64,000 nucleotides of DNA from Clostridium_AT radicumherbarum (GTDB lineage: Bacteria; Bacillota; Clostridia; Clostridiales; Clostridiaceae). Location of the stretch: contig NZ_JBJHZY010000001.1 of NCBI RefSeq assembly GCF_045310525.1, positions 1,736,001-1,800,000 of the forward strand, read 5' to 3'. The translations under genes were made by a program, and so were the position numbers. Positions 60,961-64,000 of the stretch are shown piece after piece (positions within the stretch are counted from its first letter, which is position 1; each line of letters begins with the position of its first letter). The notes beneath the pieces were generated by a model. It did not search any database and had not been told where the DNA came from. It was given only the letters and a program-made list of their open reading frames with translations.

Positions 60961-62157
60961 ATGATTAGTATTAAGGAACAAATCAAAATAATAACAAAAG
61001 GTGCAGCAGAAGTAATTAATCTAGAGGATTTAGAAAAAAAATTAACGGAAGCACAAAAGGAAAATAGGGGACTAATAGTAAAGCTTGGACTTGATCCTTC
61101 AGCTCCAGATATTCATTTAGGCCATGCTGTTGTACTCAGAAAGATGAAACAAATACAGGATTTAGGCCATAAGGTTGTAATAATTATTGGAGACTTTACA
61201 GGCATGATTGGCGATCCTACAGGAAAGTCAAAAACTAGAAAACAGCTTACAAGTGAAGAAGTTTTGGAAAATGCTAAGACCTACGAAAGACAGATATTTA
61301 AGATATTAGACAAAGATAAAACAGAATTAACCTTTAATAGTCAGTGGCTTTCTAAGCTAAACTTTAAAGAAGTAATTGAGCTTGCAGGGAAATACACAGT
61401 TGCAAGAATGCTTGAAAGAGAAGACTTCAAAAATAGATTTAACAATCAGCAGAGTATTGGAATTCATGAATTTTTTTATCCACTAATGCAGGGCTTTGAT
61501 TCTGTGGCTATAAATGCAGATATTGAACTTGGAGGAACGGACCAAAGATTTAATATTCTTATGGGCAGAACCTTACAAAAGGATTATGAAAGAGAGCCGC
61601 AGGTGGCAATTTTTATGCCTATTCTTGAGGGTATTGATGGCGTTAACAAAATGAGTAAGAGTCTTGGAAACTATATCGGTATTAATGAACCTGCTCAGGA
61701 TATGTATGTTAAGACTATGCAAATTCCTGACAATTTAATAATTAAATACTTTGAACTTGCAACAGATATTCATCCGGACGAAATTGATAAAATTAAGGAA
61801 GAGCTTAAAAATGGAACAAATCCAAGAGATGTTAAAATGAGACTAGCTAAGGAAATTACATGCTTATACCATGGAGAAGCCGAAGCTAGGAACTCAGAAG
61901 AATATTTTAAAAGCCTTTTTCAAAAAAATGAAGTGCCTCTTGATATTCCAGAATATAAGCTTAAATCTGAAGAAACTTTAATAGAAATATTAATGAATTC
62001 AAATTTAATAAGCTCTAAAAGTGAGGCTAAAAGACTTATAGCACAGGGCGGTATTAAGCTTAACGGAGAAAAAATATTTGATGCCATGAAGCTTAATTTT
62101 AATAATAATGATATTCTTCAAGTTGGAAAAAGGAAATTTATAAAGCTATTACAATAA
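60961..62157 (+). CDS. tyrS: Tyrosyl-tRNA synthetase (TyrZ type)
   Basis: 398 residues. Class I Rossmann core with HLGH (HIGH equivalent) near 55, GDFTGMIGDPTGKS, ELGGTDQRFN, the KMSKS loop (KMSKSLGN near 230), and a C-terminal S4 RNA-binding domain. ATG 60961 is 7 bases from GGAGG; ATG 60955 touches it. The sequence type resembles the B. subtilis TyrZ branch. Expression depends on uncharged tRNA-Tyr through the T-box. Confidence 0.95.
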   Translation: MISIKEQIKIITKGAAEVINLEDLEKKLTEAQKENRGLIVKLGLDPSAPDIHLGHAVVLRKMKQIQDLGHKVVIIIGDFTGMIGDPTGKSKTRKQLTSEEVLENAKTYERQIFKILDKDKTELTFNSQWLSKLNFKEVIELAGKYTVARMLEREDFKNRFNNQQSIGIHEFFYPLMQGFDSVAINADIELGGTDQRFNILMGRTLQKDYEREPQVAIFMPILEGIDGVNKMSKSLGNYIGINEPAQDMYVKTMQIPDNLIIKYFELATDIHPDEIDKIKEELKNGTNPRDVKMRLAKEITCLYHGEAEARNSEEYFKSLFQKNEVPLDIPEYKLKSEETLIEILMNSNLISSKSEAKRLIAQGGIKLNGEKIFDAMKLNFNNNDILQVGKRKFIKLLQ

Positions 62158-62273
62158 AGCAATGAATAATTTATAATCTATTGTATAAATAAATTGAAAT
62201 TCCTATGAATTACCCATATAATTTAAGATAATTAGTATTATGAAAATATATTTGTTTAGGGGATAACAACAAA

Positions 62274-62918
62274 ATGGTTAATTCAAAAGAGTGGAATTGG
62301 TCAGTAGTAAAGGATAGTTTCTGGACAAAGCCTTCTGAGGATGTCTTTTACTATGTGAATAGGTGGAAAAGACTAGGATTTTCAAAATTTTTAGATCTAG
62401 GCTGTGGTCTTGGCAGACACTCAATTTTATTTGCAGAAAATGGCTTTGATACTTACAGCCTGGATTTATCTGAAGTTGGACTAGATACCCTAAATAGTAA
62501 GGCTGAAGAGTTAGGCCTAAGCATTAAAACTGCTCTTGGCGATATAAATAAACTACCTTATACGGATAATACCTTTGACTGTTTACTTGCTTATCATGTT
62601 ATATCACATACTAGTACTTACGGAATTGAAGCTATTATAAGCGAGATAAACAGGGTACTTAAAAGCGGAGGAGAATTTTTTATAACTCTATGTTCTAAGA
62701 ACAGTCCATCTTTTACAAGTAAGAATTATCCAAGACTTGATGAGAATACAATTGTCAAGACAGAAGAACCAGAGGCAGGTATACCACATTTTTATTCAGA
62801 CCTAGAAGGGGTTAAAAAGCTGCTTAGTAATTTCAATATTATTAGAATTAGGCATATTGAGGATATTTATGAGGATACCAGCGGCTGGCATTATTTTGTA
62901 CATGGGGCAAAGAAATAG
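62274..62918 (+). CDS. SAM-dependent methyltransferase (class I, type 11-like)
   Basis: 214 residues. SAM motif I LDLGCGLGRHSILFAENG (near 40-57), acidic loop SLDLS, LGDINKLPYTDNTFDCLLAYHVISH (motif II/III), and IISEINRVLKSGGEFFITL. The acceptor is unknown. It is a small soluble enzyme standing alone after tyrS; the following gene is 41 bases away. Confidence 0.82.
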   Translation: MVNSKEWNWSVVKDSFWTKPSEDVFYYVNRWKRLGFSKFLDLGCGLGRHSILFAENGFDTYSLDLSEVGLDTLNSKAEELGLSIKTALGDINKLPYTDNTFDCLLAYHVISHTSTYGIEAIISEINRVLKSGGEFFITLCSKNSPSFTSKNYPRLDENTIVKTEEPEAGIPHFYSDLEGVKKLLSNFNIIRIRHIEDIYEDTSGWHYFVHGAKK

Positions 62919-62959
62919 TGGAAAGTTTGATATAAATTGATATATTTGGGAGGTTTGTT

Positions 62960-63166
62960 ATGGCAAGAAGAAAATGGACAAAGGAAGAAATAGAAGCATA
63001 CAGGAAAGAGCATGGAGAAATTTTCTACTTTAATAGGGAGGACTCAAATTTACTAGTTCCTAAGGCTTATGGGATAGGTCGTACGCTTAACTGGGCGAAC
63101 CCAATTTCAGGGATTCTTATTTTGGTTATAATTTGTTTTGTAATTTTCCGCAAATTTTATAGATAG
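62960..63166 (+). CDS. DUF5808-type small membrane protein
   Basis: 68 residues. N-terminal soluble part with EIFYFNREDSNLLVPKAYGIGRTLNWANPISG, the DUF5808 pattern often fused to DUF1648/SdpI-like proteins, then one membrane segment (about 47-65). Function unknown. GGGAGG ribosome site. A DUF1648 fragment occurs 600 bases downstream, in line with that association. Confidence 0.75.
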   Translation: MARRKWTKEEIEAYRKEHGEIFYFNREDSNLLVPKAYGIGRTLNWANPISGILILVIICFVIFRKFYR

Positions 63167-63236
63167 TTAATGAAACATGCGAGGTTACTATTTAATCTCT
63201 TGGCAAAATATTTTAAATACTTTAGTCATCATATTT

Positions 63237-63272
63237 AAACGCCGCAAGCAGTAAAAGTTTGCGGCGTTTTAA
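63237..63272. terminator. Terminator after the DUF5808 gene
   Basis: AAACGCCGCAA / TTGCGGCGTTTT stem with an 11-base loop; GC-rich stem, T-run on the plus strand and A-run before it. Confidence 0.9.
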
Positions 63273-63376
63273 TTTAATAGCTAGAGTATGATATTAGGCC
63301 CTATATATGTTATAATTGTAATAATACGGAATCATTCAACATAAAACCTTTATATTAAAAAGGAGTAAATTTATCC

Positions 63377-63691
63377 ATGATTAATAGAATTACTATTTTC
63401 ATTATTCTTGTTATGCTAATTTTTACTGGATGTGCAAAAGTGCCGACAAAAAAAGTTTCAACAGAGGCAGAAAATACAATTAAAAAAATTTCTATGATTT
63501 ATGGAGAACCAAATCCTGAAATCACTTTAATTGAGGTTACAAAGCAAGAAAACACATTTAAACCTATGTACATAGTATCAATAATAGGTAAATTTCAAAA
63601 GGGAGTACAAAAGGCTAAAAAACTTCAATTTTCAATAACTAAAGATGGAAAAGAAGTTTGGGCCTTTGAATCTGATGGTTGGAATGATTAG
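63377..63691 (+). CDS. Putative lipoprotein, possibly cut short by an in-frame TAG
   Basis: 104 residues with a lipoprotein signal peptide (lipobox IFTGC, Cys at 19). The rest is a small alpha/beta domain with IYGEPNPEITLIEV. The frame meets TAG at 63689, yet the same frame continues open for 22 codons (HLFEEENIEYYVSYTGKKGSYK) to the next ATG. That stretch reads like a natural continuation of the C-terminus, so a nonsense mutation is possible. AAAAGGAG ribosome site. Function unknown. Confidence 0.65.
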   Translation: MINRITIFIILVMLIFTGCAKVPTKKVSTEAENTIKKISMIYGEPNPEITLIEVTKQENTFKPMYIVSIIGKFQKGVQKAKKLQFSITKDGKEVWAFESDGWND

Positions 63692-63757
63692 CATTTATTT
63701 GAAGAAGAAAATATTGAATATTACGTGTCATATACAGGGAAGAAAGGAAGCTATAAA

Positions 63758-63976
63758 ATGAATTTTAAAAAAAGTGTATTAGTGGATATATTGTTATTAA
63801 TAATACCAATAATTATAATGTTTTTAATTACTCCTATTTTGCCAGACAAAGTACCAATACATTGGAATATTAAAGGAGTTGCAAACGAATTTATTGATAA
63901 AAAGTTTTCTTTTATTTTAGGGATTATACCATTTGTGATATATGAGTCTATTAAAGCTAAATATTCCAATAAGTAG
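63758..63976 (+). CDS. DUF1648-type membrane protein, short
   Basis: 72 residues. One membrane segment, then LPDKVPIHWNIKGVANEF, the DUF1648 signature found at the start of SdpI-like immunity/signal proteins, and a second membrane segment. Relatives usually continue to about 150-200 residues, but TAG stops it at 63976. It may be truncated or decaying. AAAGGAAG precedes ATG 63758. Frame shared with the preceding lipoprotein. Confidence 0.6.
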   Translation: MNFKKSVLVDILLLIIPIIIMFLITPILPDKVPIHWNIKGVANEFIDKKFSFILGIIPFVIYESIKAKYSNK

Positions 63977-64000
63977 TGCTAAATTAACTGTGAAACGGTG

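Overview
The window is a low-GC, AT-rich stretch from an endospore-forming Firmicute, most likely a Clostridium of the sensu stricto group. The evidence is AGA-dominated arginine codons, strong GGAGG ribosome sites, T-box leaders, and a sporulation cluster (sigK, spoIIGA-sigE-sigG, spoIVA). The gene order from iscR through alaS-ireB-ruvX-fur-rnj-typA-mltG-udk-sigK to pilT-ftsA-ftsZ-spoIIGA-sigE-sigG-nrdR-phoPR-der-gpsA-spoIVA is, as far as I recall, the core chromosomal order of C. acetobutylicum-type genomes. No phage, insertion sequence, plasmid or CRISPR locus is visible.

Layout. 1-4.2 kb: tail of a GH65 phosphorylase, then the iscR-iscS-iscU iron-sulfur operon, a PRC-barrel protein and an AI-2E-type permease. 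4.2-18.2 kb: T-box-controlled alaS, ireB, ruvX, a DUF1292 gene, fur, RNase J, typA, mltG, the tRNA wobble-uridine pair trmR/trhP, udk and a transpeptidase. 18.2-29.1 kb: sigK, aroE, pilT, a small convergent gene behind a structured leader, a glycosyltransferase, ftsA/ftsZ, spoIIGA-sigE-sigG, ylmC and nrdR. 29.2-39.4 kb: a laccase-domain protein, phoP-phoR, a DUF512 radical-SAM protein, der, gpsA, spoIVA, a secreted protein of unknown function and signal peptidase I. 39.5-41.3 kb: tRNA-Pro(GGG) and a T-box-controlled, atypical and probably transferred serS. 41.6-53.2 kb: a second AI-2E permease, then a sugar-uptake and hydrolysis locus (ABC binding protein, two permeases, LacZ-type beta-galactosidase, a second glycosidase), an EamA transporter and a LacI-family regulator. 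53.2-64 kb: accessory envelope and transport genes, an aldolase, T-box tyrS, a methyltransferase and small membrane proteins or lipoproteins.

The most unusual content is not protein-coding. Four genes (alaS, the EamA transporter, an acyltransferase, a threonine-aldolase-like gene) carry copies of a modular repeat in the 5' untranslated region. Each copy begins and ends with the Shine-Dalgarno sequence GGAGG. Inside are a short hairpin with loop TAAAT and a longer hairpin whose arms covary between copies. Removing a copy would leave an intact ribosome site, as though the element had inserted into the Shine-Dalgarno sequence and duplicated it. A second, unrelated family with similar logic lies before spoIIGA: three exact-period 46-bp repeats, each a G-rich tetranucleotide, a 23-nt palindrome and a 19-nt linker. 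A third unexplained RNA-like structure is the leader of the 54-codon gene at 21.1 kb. I do not recognise any of the three as a described class, but I could not search databases.

Start codons were set from ribosome-binding sites and family N-termini. Several differ from the longest open frame (iscR, ruvX, aroE, pilT, nrdR, the laccase-domain gene, spoIVA, lepB, serS, lacI, the acyltransferase, tyrS).
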